Origin: Omphiscola glabra
Lineage: Eukaryota; Mollusca; Gastropoda; Lymnaeidae
NCBI GenBank assembly: GCA_964017045.1
Contig: OZ024794.1
Span: forward strand, 37,968,210 to 38,032,209
Length of the DNA: 64,000 bases
Direction of reading: 5' to 3'
The number at the start of each line of letters is the position of its first letter. The stretch's first letter is position 1. Under the pieces are notes generated by a model, which saw nothing but the letters and a program-made list of their open reading frames with translations, searched no databases and was not told where the DNA came from. Position numbers and translations under genes: made by a program. Positions 12,715 through 25,198 of this stretch are shown here, piece by piece.

Positions 12715-13945
12715 CATCCATCAATCCATGTGGCGCTACAGCCCATGTAGGCTTTAGCCTGCCTCACTACTTCCACTCAGACCTAACTAATGCTTTTCTT
12801 TTCCATGCTTGGACTCCCAATTAGTGTATATCTTTTTCCACATCCTCCATACATCCAAGCCTATATCTGCATTTGAGCCGTTTTCCTATGGGGTTTGGTG
12901 ATGCACCCTCTTCACTCCTCTGTCATTTGACATTCTCTCTAAGTGTCCTGCTCAGCGTAGCCTACCCTTTTTTATTTCTGTTACTATCGTGGGATCCTGA
13001 TATAGACTGTACAATTCATGGTTGATTCGTATTCTCCATCCATAATCATGTGGTTTTTCCATATATTTTCCTGAAAAAGTTTCTCTACCATGTGTTTTCT
13101 ATCGCTTTTGTTATGGTCCAAGTTTCACTTGCATATGCTACTACTGGCCTGATTACAGATTTATAAATAGTTTTCTTTTTTTCTCTTGAAATGTTTTGAA
13201 TTTTGAAAATTTTCTGACTACTGAAGTATGGCCTTTTTGCGGCCGATATCCTTTCTTTTATTTCTGTTAGTAATTCGTTTCTTTCATTTAATAAAGATCC
13301 TAGGAATTTGAATTGATTTACATTTTCAAATGTCTTCTTTCTAATAATAATGGCTTTATCTGTCTGTTCTTCTCTTATCATAGTCATTTATTTTGTTCTT
13401 TGTTTGTTAACTTCCAGCCCTGCTTGTAGTGATGCGTCTTCTTTTTCAATAAAGGATTTTGATATGTCTTTAATACGTTTCCCTAACAGTACATTGTCAT
13501 CAGCATATGCAAGATACTGAAGGGGTTGATTGTAGAGAGTGCCCATTTTGAAGCGATAGCGCCAAAATTATGGAATAGTTTGCCTCAATCTTTGTGGGGT
13601 ATTGAACGGGATAAAACATCATTTAAGAAACATTTTAAAACTTTTTTGTTTAAACAAATTTATGAAAACCAGAGAGCAATGAGCATGCTAAAGTAGCATG
13701 GATACCAGCGCTATATAAATATCCAATCAATCAATGAATTGGTTGTCGGTCTTGTGTTTCCCTCAGAACGTATCCTGTTATTATTCCCTTGTTTTCAATA
13801 TGTATGCTTCTTATAACTCTCTCTAATGTTAGTTTAGATAGCATACAAGACAGGCCTCGTCTAATCTGAAATTCCCTTTCAACATTCTCTTTGGAACTTT
13901 CGCTTTTTGAGTTGTTTAAAGTTAAGTGTATCAGTCTTGTCGCAT
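12715..13945 (-). pseudogene. RTE-type non-LTR retrotransposon RT, interrupted
   Basis: Reading the minus strand from 13945, frames show QIRRGLSCMLSKLTLERVI, then after an interruption LQYLAYADDNVLLG (YADD catalytic box near 13505), FKFLGSLLNERNELLTEIK, YKSVIRPVVAYASETWT and the tail ending RQAKAYMGCSATWID near 12715. This order is that of RTE-clade RTs and their C-terminal region. Stops (for example at 13388-13390) and frameshifts kill the frame. The 5' endonuclease part is missing, a usual 5' truncation. A separate LINE end is inserted at 13541-13740. Confidence 0.85.
13541..13740 (+). mobile_element. LINE 3' end nested inside the RTE copy
   Basis: Plus-strand frame AIAPKLWNSLPQSL, TSFKKHFKTFLFKQIYE, stop at 13694-13696, then AGCGCTATATAAATATCC and an ATCAATCAATG tail. 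APKLWNSLP...F(K)xxLKTxLF is the usual C-terminus of jockey/CR1-type non-LTR RTs, and the GCGCTATATAAA 3' end with simple tail fits. RTE sequence in the opposite orientation continues on both sides, so this is a later insertion. Confidence 0.75.
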
Positions 13946-14342
13946 ACGGTCACCGTTCACTAAGACACCCTACTCACCTACGCCTACTTTAAACCAACTG
14001 TCAGCCACATCTATCTACTCTGCTCTTCCTCACACCTGTAAAGACTCTATTTTTCTAAATTACTTCGACTTCTTCGACTTTGCCAGTCGGAGAATTACTT
14101 TTGTGACAAAGCTCTTGTAAGGCCGTCTTAACAGATTGGAGGCCCTAGGCACAGCAAGGTACTGGGGCCCCCTAGTAACACAACACACCTGGACTGTGCG
14201 AAGGGGGAAATATATCAATCGGCAAACACGCCTACATTTAATTCATTTCATGAAAGATGGATCTTTTATGTTTTCTTATCTGCCCAATAAGGCATTGTAT
14301 AGCTAATTCTTTATGGTCTTCTATGAGCCCGTGATGCTAACC
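13946..14342. other. spacer with partial GGCCC-rich MITE-like piece
   Basis: Around 14120-14175 GGCCGTCTTAACAG, GGAGGCCCTAGGC and GGGGCCCCCTAG resemble the left half of the 195-bp MITE at 61080. No matching right half or target duplication was found. Nothing else is recognised. Confidence 0.35.
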
Positions 14343-14660
14343 TTCCCCTTATTATTATTATTATTAGTTTTATATAGCGCGGTACTCCAGCCTAGGGCTG
14401 GGCTCACCACGCTGTACATACAATAAAATTTAACAAACATAATCATGAACTTAAAAATTAACTTACATTAATTAAATAAAACAAAACAAATGTAATTTAC
14501 TCTACCCATTCCATAACTATGTACATGTCAAGCCTTGGACGGAACCCAGCAGCATCGTTTATAGGTCAGAGAGGATCAGACAGGATAGTAGAGTTTAAAG
14601 AGCTTTGTTTTGAGTGCAGTTTTAAAGGCTGTTTTTGGGAAGAGCTGGTTAAAAAAAATT
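14343..14660 (-). mobile_element. LINE 3' end with (AAT)n tail
   Basis: On the minus strand a short frame ends KTAFKTALKTKLFKLYY, the LKTKLF motif of jockey/CR1-type RT C-termini. About 260 bases on comes CAGCGTGGTGAGCCCAGC, GCGCTATATAAAACT and an (AAT)n tail at about 14349-14366. The tail orientation shows insertion on the minus strand. All of the RT body is absent (5' truncation). Confidence 0.7.
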
Positions 14661-14838
14661 ATTAAATAAGAATCAAGTTCCATTAAGCTTAACCCCGCTG
14701 ATATATTATCGTCTGCTAACTACGACAAACTGTAAATGGGTAAACAAAAAAATTAAAAAGAGAAGTGTTTGAAACATAGGGGGACATCAAAAATCGTAGT
14801 CATCGCGGTTGGAACAAACATCCCTTCGGCAAGTTTAG

Positions 14839-15523
14839 TTGTGCGGAGAACAGAAGACACTTGGAGACAGCATAGAGCTACAGATGCGTGAGAAAGCTAG
14901 GAACTTGATGTTGTATTTTCTGGCACAAGATGAGTCTACGGATCTTTCACAACTTTCCGTGTTCATTTGTGGTATCAATTTGGACTTTCAGAGAACGGAA
15001 AAGTTGGATTCCGTTTGCAGTATGCATGGAACAACTTATATCAGTGAACAAAATTTTTTAAAAATCATGTGTGTGAAGTCATCACTTTGAACGAGCGTGA
15101 CTGATGAACATTTGAAAATAGTTCTCTTGATTGGATGCAGCAATTCCAAACCAAACATTGATGATATCTTGAAAGCCAAACGTCAGTTTCACTAATCTCA
15201 TTAACCTTTTTTGCAACTTAGTTTGTGAGACTCGAATATGTGCGCAGTAGTCCTGATGTAACTTTCTTATTTTCTAGCGTCGCCTTTTTTTTATTAACAT
15301 TTTGAGTAAATAAATATGTTTGTTGTCTTAATTTTTGTAAATTGCACGCCACTCACGCATGTTTAACATGGAATACTAAACTTAATTTGTCGACTCCCCC
15401 CCCCCCCCCAGAGCTTTCGTTCTGGCTTGCAAGTATTGTACAGAATGATTATACGGTTATACTGCCCGCGCTCGCCATTTCGTCCGTCATCAGGCCCACC
15501 GTGAAAAAGTTTGGTGACCCTTG
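14839..15523 (+). mobile_element. hAT element remnant with transposase pieces and right end
   Basis: The frame from 14839 reads LREKAR-like start, LAQDESTDLSQLSVFICGI and SMHGTT, the N-terminal part of the catalytic region of GTF2IRD2/ZBED-type hAT transposases. It then jumps to ISEQNFLKIMCVKSS and, after a stop at 15088-15090, to TDEHLK...KPNIDDILKAKRQ, the usual C-terminal end. The middle of the domain is deleted. At 15507-15523 the reverse complement CAAGGGTCACCAAAC is a typical hAT terminus, followed by CTCTAGAA (15524-15531), the NTCTAGAN target preferred by many hATs. The left end was not found. Confidence 0.7.
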
Positions 15524-15531
15524 CTCTAGAA

Positions 15532-16929
15532 GTAAAGCTTGTCCGTTTTATGACGACCATTAATGAGATATTTGAAATCTATGTAAAACCTTTGATTTTA
15601 TAAAACCGTAATTTCACCACAAAGAATTTCACATATAATAATGTACATGTTACCAAGTTAAAGTCTAGACGGAATGAGACGATCTGAGTATATTACTGTA
15701 AGGTTGTTCAATTTCTAACAGTTTCCTCATTAAGCGAACTCCAGATAGTATGCGTTTACCCTGTGGGGTTTTTTCGTACAAGGGGGAAAAAGTAGCCTCC
15801 ACAGTGTTCCTAAGTTAACTATGGCCGGCCAGGGGAGCTTCGCTAACTACAACAAAATCGATGCCCACCCTTGCTGGCTCCCTGCCTATTTGTCAGATCT
15901 GGATTGAGGAAAAATTCTTCAGTCGCAGTCGTGTTTGGCACGCATTTTCCCCTGTCCCATTTTGGCCAAAATGTGTAAATATATATATTTCGAATATATG
16001 TAAGCTTAAGATTATGTACTTGAAGCAACAGACTCAAGAATTTCTAAAAATCGGCTAGATGTCAGCTTTAAGAACTTATTATGTAAAATATTTGACCACA
16101 CGTGTCTTGAGATACACCTAATATATTTTTTAAACCAACGGTTCTGTCCAACCAATGTGAAAATGCTAAATACCAGCATATATGTACATCATTACAAGTA
16201 AAGGACTTTGAGCAGGACATTATCAGTTCTACATTAAGGGATGCTTGACAAGGGGAATAGTCCAGTTTTACAATAACTTATTCCTCAAGTTAAAATCCAG
16301 TACAAATAAACAGGGAATAAACTTTTAATAATCTCAGGACTCAAAGAGAATTAATGAGATTTGAAACAAAGTCAATTTTAAAAAATGGCCTAAATATAAT
16401 CTTTTAAAACATAGCACAGATTAAAACGAAAAGTTTACAAAAATATGCATTAATATACTCTCGTTAATGAAATAAAAACGAAAAAGTAAAATGATATGTC
16501 TGTACTAATATGTATCTAAAATAGTTCAAATCAGAAAGTCAATGAAATATTTATCATTAAGTTGGCCAACATATCTACAATGATTTAATACGAATTCAAT
16601 GTTTATTTTTAATAATTTTAAACATTTTTCTTGTTTATTGTGAACCGTAATTTCACCACTAAATTAATATGAAAACTACCATGTTTAACAGATTAAAATC
16701 TTTTGTTACATTTAAATTATTTTAAGCGCTTTTAATTGAGTTCTTAAGACATTATTAGTCTTAAAATTTTTCGAAGATTAAATAAAACTGAAATTAAAAT
16801 GGTAAATAGAAAAGTAGGGCATTAAAAGAATAATCTAACTGTTTAATTGCTGCTGAATATTTATTACAACAAAGAATACAAATGTTGAAATGAATAGCTT
16901 TTGGTGGCTGAATAGAAGACACACCTCTA
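15532..16929. other. AT-rich sequence, no recognised gene
   Basis: Short opposing frames at 15843-16058 overlap each other and have no motif. The rest is AT-rich with no terminal repeats that I could pair. Confidence 0.45.
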
Positions 16930-17560
16930 TTTTGGAAATAAAATACTAAGACAAAGTAAATTTTTTTCGGGAAGTAAGGCCAGAAAATGAGGGGACCGAC
17001 GGATTTTTAGCAAAGTGGGGGTCCGGGGAACACCTATCCGGTAGAGTTTTGATTATTTCAAAATCAAGAGGCGCATTTTGGAGTATACCTGAATTCAATA
17101 TTTCTTTTGGACGGTTTGATAGCGGGAAGGAATATTTCATGCATACAAGGTAGGTATTATGACACCTATTGCCTAACATAAACTGAAATCATTCTGATTG
17201 TGGCGCGCCCCAGAATAATCATTTGGCACAAGCTTAGATTAAGTCCCTTACTGTCACATTGATCGGCGTGAGGGGGATGGCAGAAATTGACGGTGCCGAA
17301 GACTCTGGAGCAAAAGCAGGGGTCCCCTTCGAAAAAGTCTGATCAATTCAAAAGACAGGGATAACTTGGATTTTTCTTTAAGACAATTTGGGAAGGGTAA
17401 TTTCAGTCTTTTGGGAGTGAAGCGCCCCAATTAACCACAATAACGATGAAAGACATTTCTTGTTTTGTCCCAGTGCAACATGAACTTAACTCATTACAGT
17501 AGTGGTGCCCTTGGGGTAAGCTTTCTGCCCTTAAATCTGTATAGCCCCTAACATTACAAA
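16930..17560 (-). mobile_element. C-rich-end hAT family, minus-strand partial copy
   Basis: The reverse complement contains GTATACTCCAAAATGCGCCTC, then CTTGATTTTGAAATAAT and the CCCC(A/C)CTT landmarks found at 23290-23345 and 34650-34700, and the TGATCAATGTGACT-type stretch seen near 34475. It corresponds to the right-central part of the complete element at 31562-35183. Short frames in it have no motif. Confidence 0.55.
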
Positions 17561-18089
17561 AAATAAACAAATGCAAGAATGCGTTGTAGCACATAGCTGA
17601 ATTAAGTTTAGCATTTTATATTTAATCGGAGAGCAACGGAAAGATGCTAGTTAAAAATGTAAGTGTCAATTGACCTCAGAGCCATCATGTGGGTCCTGCA
17701 TCCCTTATATTAAAGCGGCTTTTGGTGTGGACTCTTTTATAATTATCAACTTGGAATGTAAGGTGGAAAGGGGGGGGACAAAACCGAAAATAATATATGT
17801 CTTGTTATGAAAATTGTTTAAGATAAAAAAAAAATCTATAAAAAAGCATTTTTATCTCTCATTTGTTTCTGGCAAAACTTAAAAATATTTAGGAAAGGTA
17901 ATTATACTTTTTGTGACGGCCCCTTTTTGTATGGATATAGTTTTTATTTTTTTAATATACATTTTTAATTGATATAGTTATGAAATATTATAACGACATT
18001 AGTTACAATAACAATAATTAAATAACATTACTATTTAAAAATTAAAATATATCAATTGGATAAAAATGAGATTAAGGAATTTTCACTAG

Positions 18090-18800
18090 GGATCTCTGTT
18101 GCTCTCAGATTAGTGTAGACTGGTGCAAAACTAATTTAGGCATGCGCCAAAATGCATCCCTGGATTTCAAATTCATGAAAATATGTATCTTTCGTTCTCG
18201 ATTTCTGCTGCCCACGGCCAATCAATTTGAGATTTTGAAATTATCAAAAAAATGTGGGAGAGACTCACCTAGCCCCCTCCTCAGATCCCTCCCCATATTG
18301 CGCGGAAATCAAGGCTACCCTCGATTTCTCACCTACTACTTTTACGATAATAAATAAATAGTGTCGGCCACTTTTTACTACAAAAAACTTCACTGGATGT
18401 TAATAAGATGGTTTTTTCTTGACCTCACAAATATATCATTGTCTTTTAATTTTTTGTATATAGTTTGACTTTATAGATTCCAAGGATGAACTTAGCTGGA
18501 GACGAAAGCAAATTCTCTTGGCGCCACAACTGGAATGAATTTAGTTTATGTTGGGCGAGGGGGGGCCTTAGTTGTTGCTAGCCCTCGTCGCCATTATGTC
18601 TAATTATGGTGCTATTAGATGCATTGCCCAGTAGCAAAAATACCCCATCCCCCCCGATAAAAATTCGGCAATTGGTCGAAAATGCCGCCTCTCCATTAAA
18701 AGAAATATGCCTCCTTCCCTACGCTTTTGGCACTACCTACCCACAATCTTAAATACTGTTGCCACTCCCCACCCTCTCCACGGAACATATTGTCTGAAAG
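18090..18800 (+). mobile_element. C-rich-end hAT family, partial copy
   Basis: Shares GCGCCAAAATGCATCCCTG with 23050-23080, CACAACTGGAATGAATTTAG with 34525-34560, and CCATCCCCCCCGAT-like runs with other copies. It is a plus-strand partial copy broken by indels; no transposase is encoded. Confidence 0.5.
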
Positions 18801-20837
18801 AAACTAGAATTTCACATACTCGAGTTAACCGAACTTTAAAGCAATAATGCTACAAAAATGCGTATACTTAATAAAATTGGTCAAACCATGTACTAAATAA
18901 ATGGATCCTTAAAAACATATTGCATACCATTGAAATAAAATTATTATATGATTTTATTTTAAAGGTTATTTTTCTTTTACAGTGTTCTCAAGTTTAGTTT
19001 ATTTTTACATCGATTATCCTGTTTACTAGATTTTCTAACTCTGTTAACACTTAAAAATGCCATGTTTTATACAAGATATAGAATATGATAACTCTTAGCA
19101 GGCCTGGTAGGCCTAAACTTAAACATTACAGGTCCGACTGCCGAAATTTCGCTTTTTAGGTCAGCGGGAAATGGAATAAATCGATAGAACCTACCATTAT
19201 GAATCATTTCATCGTCGAAATAACAGGCAAAGTGGTGTATCAAATATGTATTTTTGGGCTGGGGTATTTTAATTCAGATTTTCTTAAGGAGTGAATTGGA
19301 TATTTTCTTCTAATTATTCAAGAAATATTAAAAGATATGTGTATATTCACAATTTAATAGGCAAGTGTTTTTAATAATTTCATTAATATTAGATTAGATA
19401 GATAGACGTGATGATATCGGTGCATTGATCGTTTGTGCATATTCTGTACATATTATACAATAAACTAAACGAGAGCAACCCAAAAATGAAATAGACAAAC
19501 AAAACGTGTAATTTTAATTCACTGATATATCATTATTACCTCTCATTTCAGTGTGGTTTCGTGTATATTTCGTTCATGACTAAAATAAACAACATAAAAG
19601 GTATAATAATTAGTTGTTTTTTTCCTAAATATATTTATTTTGTCTGTGACGATGAATAAGGATCAAATATGACAACTTTGAACCAAAAATTGTACACGAA
19701 TAGAACATTTTTTTAAATACCTCTTCCAATTTAATGGGCTATCAGCGATCCCAGTCAGCTTATCCCAATTGTGTTACGTGGAGAAATACAAAAGCCAGCA
19801 AGAGCGGGGGTGGGGAGTGGGCGGGGCAGAGGGTATTCCTGCACTGACTAAGACTGGAAGTAACTGCTTCCTTTTCCCACATTGCAGACGCCTTTGCATT
19901 CAATCATTGTATATTTTTTATACAATGTAAAAAGAAAATCGCAATCAGAACCCTCACACGAAAGCTATGCTAGAATATACCGTAATCGAGCAGGAGCTTA
20001 TCCATAGGGGGAATCTAAACGCAAGCAGAAGAGTATAGCTACTCAGATGAAAACCCACCATTCCCTAGATGTAGCTACTTTCATAGAATGTTATTGTTCC
20101 TCCTTCGCATGTGAAGATGATCAAGGCAAATTTCGTCTTGAGTAGAAACCTTGACTTGAAACGTATTTTGTTTTAAGTGAGGGAGAGTTGGTCAATTCGT
20201 TAGCCTCACCCTCTCGTCCTTGCCTATTTGATCCAATGGTAGCTTAGCTATGTCTGGAAATAGACCAGGTTGCAGTAAATGATTAGAAGTGTATCTTGTG
20301 GTTTTTATGTGTTCTACGTCGCAGGAGTTGTCGGACTTTTTACTGTTACAATGTCAACCGTCTACTTGACGATATCTGTGGGTTTCATTTCAGATTTCGT
20401 TTTCTCTTAGATGAGTTGATATGCAAGGTTTACGAGTCCCATCTATCAATCTATTTCATACATTACATCCTAAAAAAACCCAAACTAGTCACTGCTCCCA
20501 GGCGCCATAAACAGTCCCACATTTACTAGCCAAGTTTTCCTTGCTATTAAGATCCCAAACTCACGTTACGCGATATCTGTATGGCGACGTATATTGTGTA
20601 TGGAACGGAACCTTAAATAGCGATTGTCCCGATCAAAAGAAAATAAATTAGAATCATCCATCCCCTCCACAAAAAAACTTTATTCTTTTCAGTTGTGAAT
20701 ATCAAGAAACAAAATGCAATTGGTAACATTGGTAACACAGGTGCCGAAAGAAAATACATGTTAAACATCGTGTATGTACATTAGTAAAACACAGTAAGGT
20801 TAAACCTGATAAAAGGAACGCAACAAAACAATAAATG
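18801..20837. other. AT-rich sequence, nothing recognised
   Basis: Contains an A/C-rich stretch near 19790-19840 and a 77-codon frame at 20296-20529 with no motif. I see no gene, terminal repeat or RNA here. Confidence 0.4.
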
Positions 20838-20860
20838 TGTCGGCAGGAAGCCTTCATCAG
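20838..20860 (-). ncRNA. degenerate hammerhead-ribozyme-like core
   Basis: The minus strand reads CTGATGA, then AGGC-TTCCT-GCC, then GACA. The hammerhead core is CUGAUGA, a short stem II, then GAAA; here stem II (GGC/GCC) is intact but GAAA has become GACA, which should abolish cleavage. Penelope-like elements are known to carry hammerhead motifs near their termini, and Penelope fragments occur elsewhere in this window. Stems I and III were not convincingly paired. Confidence 0.3.
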
Positions 20861-20969
20861 CGAACAAACAGAAAAACGAATAAAATTAAAAAATTTATTT
20901 TAAAAAATATAATGTAGCACTTAGCTTAGAAGTAGTGTCCAAGAGGGCAGCAAAAGATTTGTACACAAA

Positions 20970-23870
20970 CAGTTTAAAAAAAATAGTAGCTAGTTCCTTT
21001 AACAGATTACAATTAGTGGAATCTATAAAATATCGCACGGCTCGATATATTTGATGATCCGTATATTTAAGGCTAATCAAGTTATAATATTTGGTTATAA
21101 AAATCGCACCGACCGTTCCAGTCTTTCTTCCTGTTGTTCGCATATATTGCTATTTTCATTTACTTATTTTTTGCAACTGACAAGTTAAAAGACTTTAATG
21201 GCAATGTATTAAAATACTTTTACATACCTATAAAGATCTAAAATTTTAATAATAGTCGCGTTATAAACATGTGCAATCTGTTTTCAAATTATAGCTTATC
21301 GTAATGCATGATTAAAAATAAAGATAGGTGTTAATTATAAATTGTATGATGGCTTTAAGTTTCTTTTTCTAATAATAAAATTGAAATGGCGAATACAAAT
21401 AGTGCACGTTTCGTCAATTATTATTAAATCGTAAGCGTTTTTGTTTTCTTTAAATGTACTACTTTAGTTACAAAGTTTCCTGAAGACAGTTTTTTGTGTG
21501 TTTTTTTTTTTAATACTAAGCCGATATTTATTTTATTAACTTCCCAAGTGCTTTTCTCTTTTTAATGTAAAAATAACAAACAAAGTGCCCGATCCATTTG
21601 CATTGCACTCATTTTTTTAAATATTATTAATTTTATTTTAGATGAGAATCCAGTAGAAAGCTAAGAAATTTTTTTTTGTGAACTAGCATTTCGAATATCA
21701 TGCCAATTCCATTTTTTGGTATGTGTTAAAAAAAATCTTAATTGATATTCGTCAATCTAAAATAGATTCTTTGAATTTACATAAAAATATTTTTAAGTAT
21801 GGCGAGGGGGCAATTTAAGAAAGTTATAGTAGTTTGAAATTCCTAATAAAATTTAAATCTAATAAATATTGGGAAATTTACACTTTATTTGCATACGAAT
21901 TTACCTATGATAAAATCATACATTAGTAAATATAATGTCTTCTGTAAACAACCCACGTCTTCTTACAATAGTTATGCCGTTCATAGGCAATTTAAATATT
22001 ACCAGTTTTCAAAACCCATTAAATGTATAGAACTTTCTAATAAACCTGTTTTTTTTTCTTTTTGACCCTGGTAAAATTAGGAATATTTAGACAAGTTAGT
22101 CTAAACATTATAATTGAAGACCTTAGTGCTAAAAGTACTTAAGTCACATTTTTGTCAAAATCAATCTAAACTGTGACCTTTTCTTATACGTTTGAGCCAA
22201 GTGCACTGCAAAAATTTGAACACATTAAAATATGCCTAAGTACCTTAATTAAACGAGAAAAATTATTAAAATGATCACATTTTATAGACGAAAAAAATAT
22301 TTGAACTTGATTATCTCAAAATGTGTATTTTGTGACTTAAGTACTTTTAGCACTAAGATCTTCAATTATAATGTTTTTTTTTCATTTGCGTACAACATAT
22401 AAAATAATGTTTGCAGTGCTTTTTAGTAAGGAAATGAATTTTCATTGAATTTTGTTTTTTGAAAATTCATTTATTAATTGAGTAGCTATCTCTAATAATA
22501 ATGTAAATAAAAAATTAAAGCCACATAACTATTGTTAGTTATATAATTATTATTATTTTTAAATAATTTTTTTACATAAAACAAGCAGGTCAAGCAATTT
22601 CCGTTTTGCCAAACCTGCATGGAAAGATGATAATTAATAAATATCCTAATCACACCTTTAAGCCCCAAAAATAGCCGAAGCACCATGAAGTCGAAGGGGT
22701 TGCTGGGCACACAATGGCTCTAAAGTTAAGTGGCACCTACATTTTTAAACTAGAATCTCTTCCGTTGCTCCCCAATTAAGTATAGAATATTGCACTACTA
22801 ATTTCAGATATGTGATTAAATGCATACTTGTATTTTGAAATAATTTAACAAAATTCTGGGGACTATAATAATTTAAGGGGCGAGAATAATCTAAGGCAAA
22901 AGCGTACCCTCAAGGGTGACACAACTAGAATGAATATAGTTTACGTCCTGCTGGTGCGAAATTTAAGATGTCTTCGGTCATTATTATGGATAATTATGTC
23001 ACTTTCCACCCGAATAATTGAAATGCCACCTTAAAGTTGTCTGAAATCAAAAAAAATTCAAGAATGCGCCAAAATAATGCATCCCTGCAATTTGAGTTTG
23101 TACGACTGTCTTTAGCACCCTAAATTGTGCTCCCTTTCATCACGCTGATCAATGGTACAGTATGAGGTTGATTATAAGCGTGCGCCTAAAGATTACCCTG
23201 GTTTATATGTGGCACTGGGCTAAATAATGCCTCCCAAAAAACCTTTAAAATGTTCTTCCGTTCAAAAGGTATAATAGTAACATCGAATTCAAGTATACTC
23301 AAAAATACACCTCTTGATTTTGAAATAATGAAAACTTTTCTGAGGAGCAGGCTCCCCAAACCCCTCCACCGATCAAGATTGCTCGGCGCCCACGATTTCA
23401 GCCCTAAATTTCGATGAAAATGATCGATGATTTTGGTATCGATAGATACAATGCCTAGTAGCGTAGCTACTATTAGTGCTGCCATGTGCGGCCAAATATT
23501 TTTTGTCCCTCTTTTCACGATACAAACTCTGCCGTTGTCCGAAAATACCACATCTGCACAAATAGAAAAAGTGACACTGGGTTGTACCACCCAATCCGCC
23601 TTATTTCGACGACACTACCAGGGGCCTATCTACAGAGTTTTGCGTCAGGGGACAAGATTCACTTCTACGCCCCCTCCAACTCTGAAACCCATTATTTTCA
23701 ACCAATTAATACATCTAAGCCATTTCCACCCCACCCCCGGATAGTCTTAAACACAAGGACGTATGTCCCATCTGCCACACTTAGCTACGCCTCTGGCCAC
23801 TGACAACTGGCACTGCCCCCCCCCCCGGGCCGAAAATCTTAAATGCCCCCCACCCCGAGGGAAAATAGCA
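20970..23870 (+). mobile_element. C-rich-end hAT family, long copy with eroded ends
   Basis: Runs collinear with 31700-35165: AACATGTGCAATCTG, ATACAAATAGTG, AATCCAGTAGAAAG, the CTTTTTGACCCTGG region, the ACACCTCTTGATT segment and CTACGCCTCTGGCCACTG with C tracts all recur in order. Differences are about 150 extra bases near 21030-21260, a 270-bp MITE at 22105 and absence of the RTE insert. The terminal CAGTG box is not seen at either end, so the ends are truncated. No intact transposase frame. Confidence 0.65.
22105..22374. mobile_element. 270-bp MITE with ~45-bp terminal inverted repeats
   Basis: The left arm ACATTATAATTGAAGACCTT (and onward through GTGCTAAAAGTACTTAAGTC) is repeated inverted at the right end, ending at 22374, with about one mismatch in 45. 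The related long copy at about 32600-32640 lacks it, so it is a discrete later insertion. It encodes nothing. The flanks do not show a clear target duplication, so the superfamily is unassigned. Confidence 0.75.
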
Positions 23871-24177
23871 GTAGCACAACTGAAGTCACTCAGCAAAAAT
23901 TCACCCCATGGAACAAGAAATTTAATTATTGCAAACAATCACATAGTTATATAAAATTTCACTACCCAACTGCAATTAGGCATCAATTCTCCTGGCTGTA
24001 AAGATGATAGAAGAGTTTTGGACTGCGATAAAGCTTTAAAGTACATTAATTAGACACAAACAATTGGTGTCAATATATGTTCAGCTTTAACGATGATTTT
24101 ACAAAATAAATGTAAAAGTTGCGGCAAATAACTTGTGTAATGAGTACAAAAAAACTATAATTATAAGTATAGTTTAC

Positions 24178-24206
24178 ATAATATATATATATATATATAT
24201 ACATAT
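24178..24206. repeat. (AT)n microsatellite
   Basis: Short AT dinucleotide run followed 100 bases later by a 19-base A tract (about 24306-24324). Confidence 0.85.
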
Positions 24207-24439
24207 ATCCTACATAAAGAAGTTAGAAAAGAAAAAGAGTGGGCGCAAAACCCAGCCAAAAACAAGGTTAAGAAAGACGGAAAGGAAGTGAGTGGAAGCA
24301 AAATTTAAAAAAAAAAAAAAAAATCATGGCAGCTAAGTAAAATTGTGAATTTGGTTTAGACCATATGGAGTCCACGTACCAAATCTTGTAATTATTTTTT
24401 TTCCATATAAATCATATACGGTGTATTACTTGTATACAA

Positions 24440-24600
24440 TATAACAGCAAATGCAATGTCTAAATTCCATTTTGGTTAGTACCACCAGACGACCTGTCTC
24501 TCCTACATATAATTTACCGCCATTTTTACAAGGATGATGTAAGTCACGTTGCAACTTTCGCAGGTAAAGCCAACTTTGATTCTGAATATTTCCAGAGGGA
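24440..24600 (-). pseudogene. GIY-YIG endonuclease fragment of a Penelope-like element
   Basis: The minus strand encodes GFTCESCNVTYIIL and, after a one-base frame slip, CKNGGKLYVGETGRL (24489-24530). NVxYxLxC...LYVGETGR is the start of the GIY-YIG endonuclease that ends Penelope-like proteins and nicks the target DNA. Only the first part of the domain is left. It is not contiguous with the RT fragment at 12422. Confidence 0.7.
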
Positions 24601-24745
24601 ACGTGATATTTTCAACTTCAATCACGTAGGGGCATGTGCTTTAATAGCAGGAAGGTGGCTTCTAAGAAGATTCTAAATTTTAACCCATCTCTATTTTTCA
24701 AAATTAAATTTTCCCATCTGTAAAATGATTGCGTTTTGATATTCA

Positions 24746-25198
24746 TTGGTATACTTTTTTAAATCTCAAACAAATATGTGCAACGTCCCAGCCCTTTTAA
24801 TCCAAAGACGCCTCCGCTGGCTTGGGCACGTCAAGCGAATGCAACCTGGTCGCATACCTAAGGACGTGCTGTACAGCGAGCTGGCGACAGGGAAAAGGTC
24901 ATTTGGACGGCCTCGTCTCAGATACATAGACATTTGCAAAAGAGATATGAAGGCGGCTAACATCAACATCTCAAATTGGGAGGACCTGGCGGAGGATCGA
25001 TCCACATGGCGGGGCATCGTGAAGGAAGGATCACTACGTGCCGAGGAGCTCTACAGAGCGGAAGCAGCTGTGAAGAGAGCGCGGAGAAAGGCAAGAAAAC
25101 ACTACTCCACCGCATTCGTGTGCGGGACATGCACAAGAGACTGCCATTCAAGGATCGGTCTCATTAGCCACACGAAGAGCTGCAACCAGACAAGATAA
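24746..25198 (+). pseudogene. non-LTR retrotransposon C-terminal fragment with zinc knuckle
   Basis: Recognisable LINE protein begins about 24776: RRLRWLGHVKRM, RIPKDVLYSELATGKRSFGR, then WEDLAEDRSTWR, ending with a CxxC-type finger, CGTCTRDCHSRIGLISHTKSC, less one residue at each end of the 20-residue limit. The stop is at 25196-25198 and is followed by a CTCTCGTAGACGGAAAGATG 3' end. The frame is open for 140 codons but lacks the whole RT catalytic part, so this is a 5'-truncated insertion rather than a gene. The same finger ends the decayed LINE at 35780. Confidence 0.85.
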
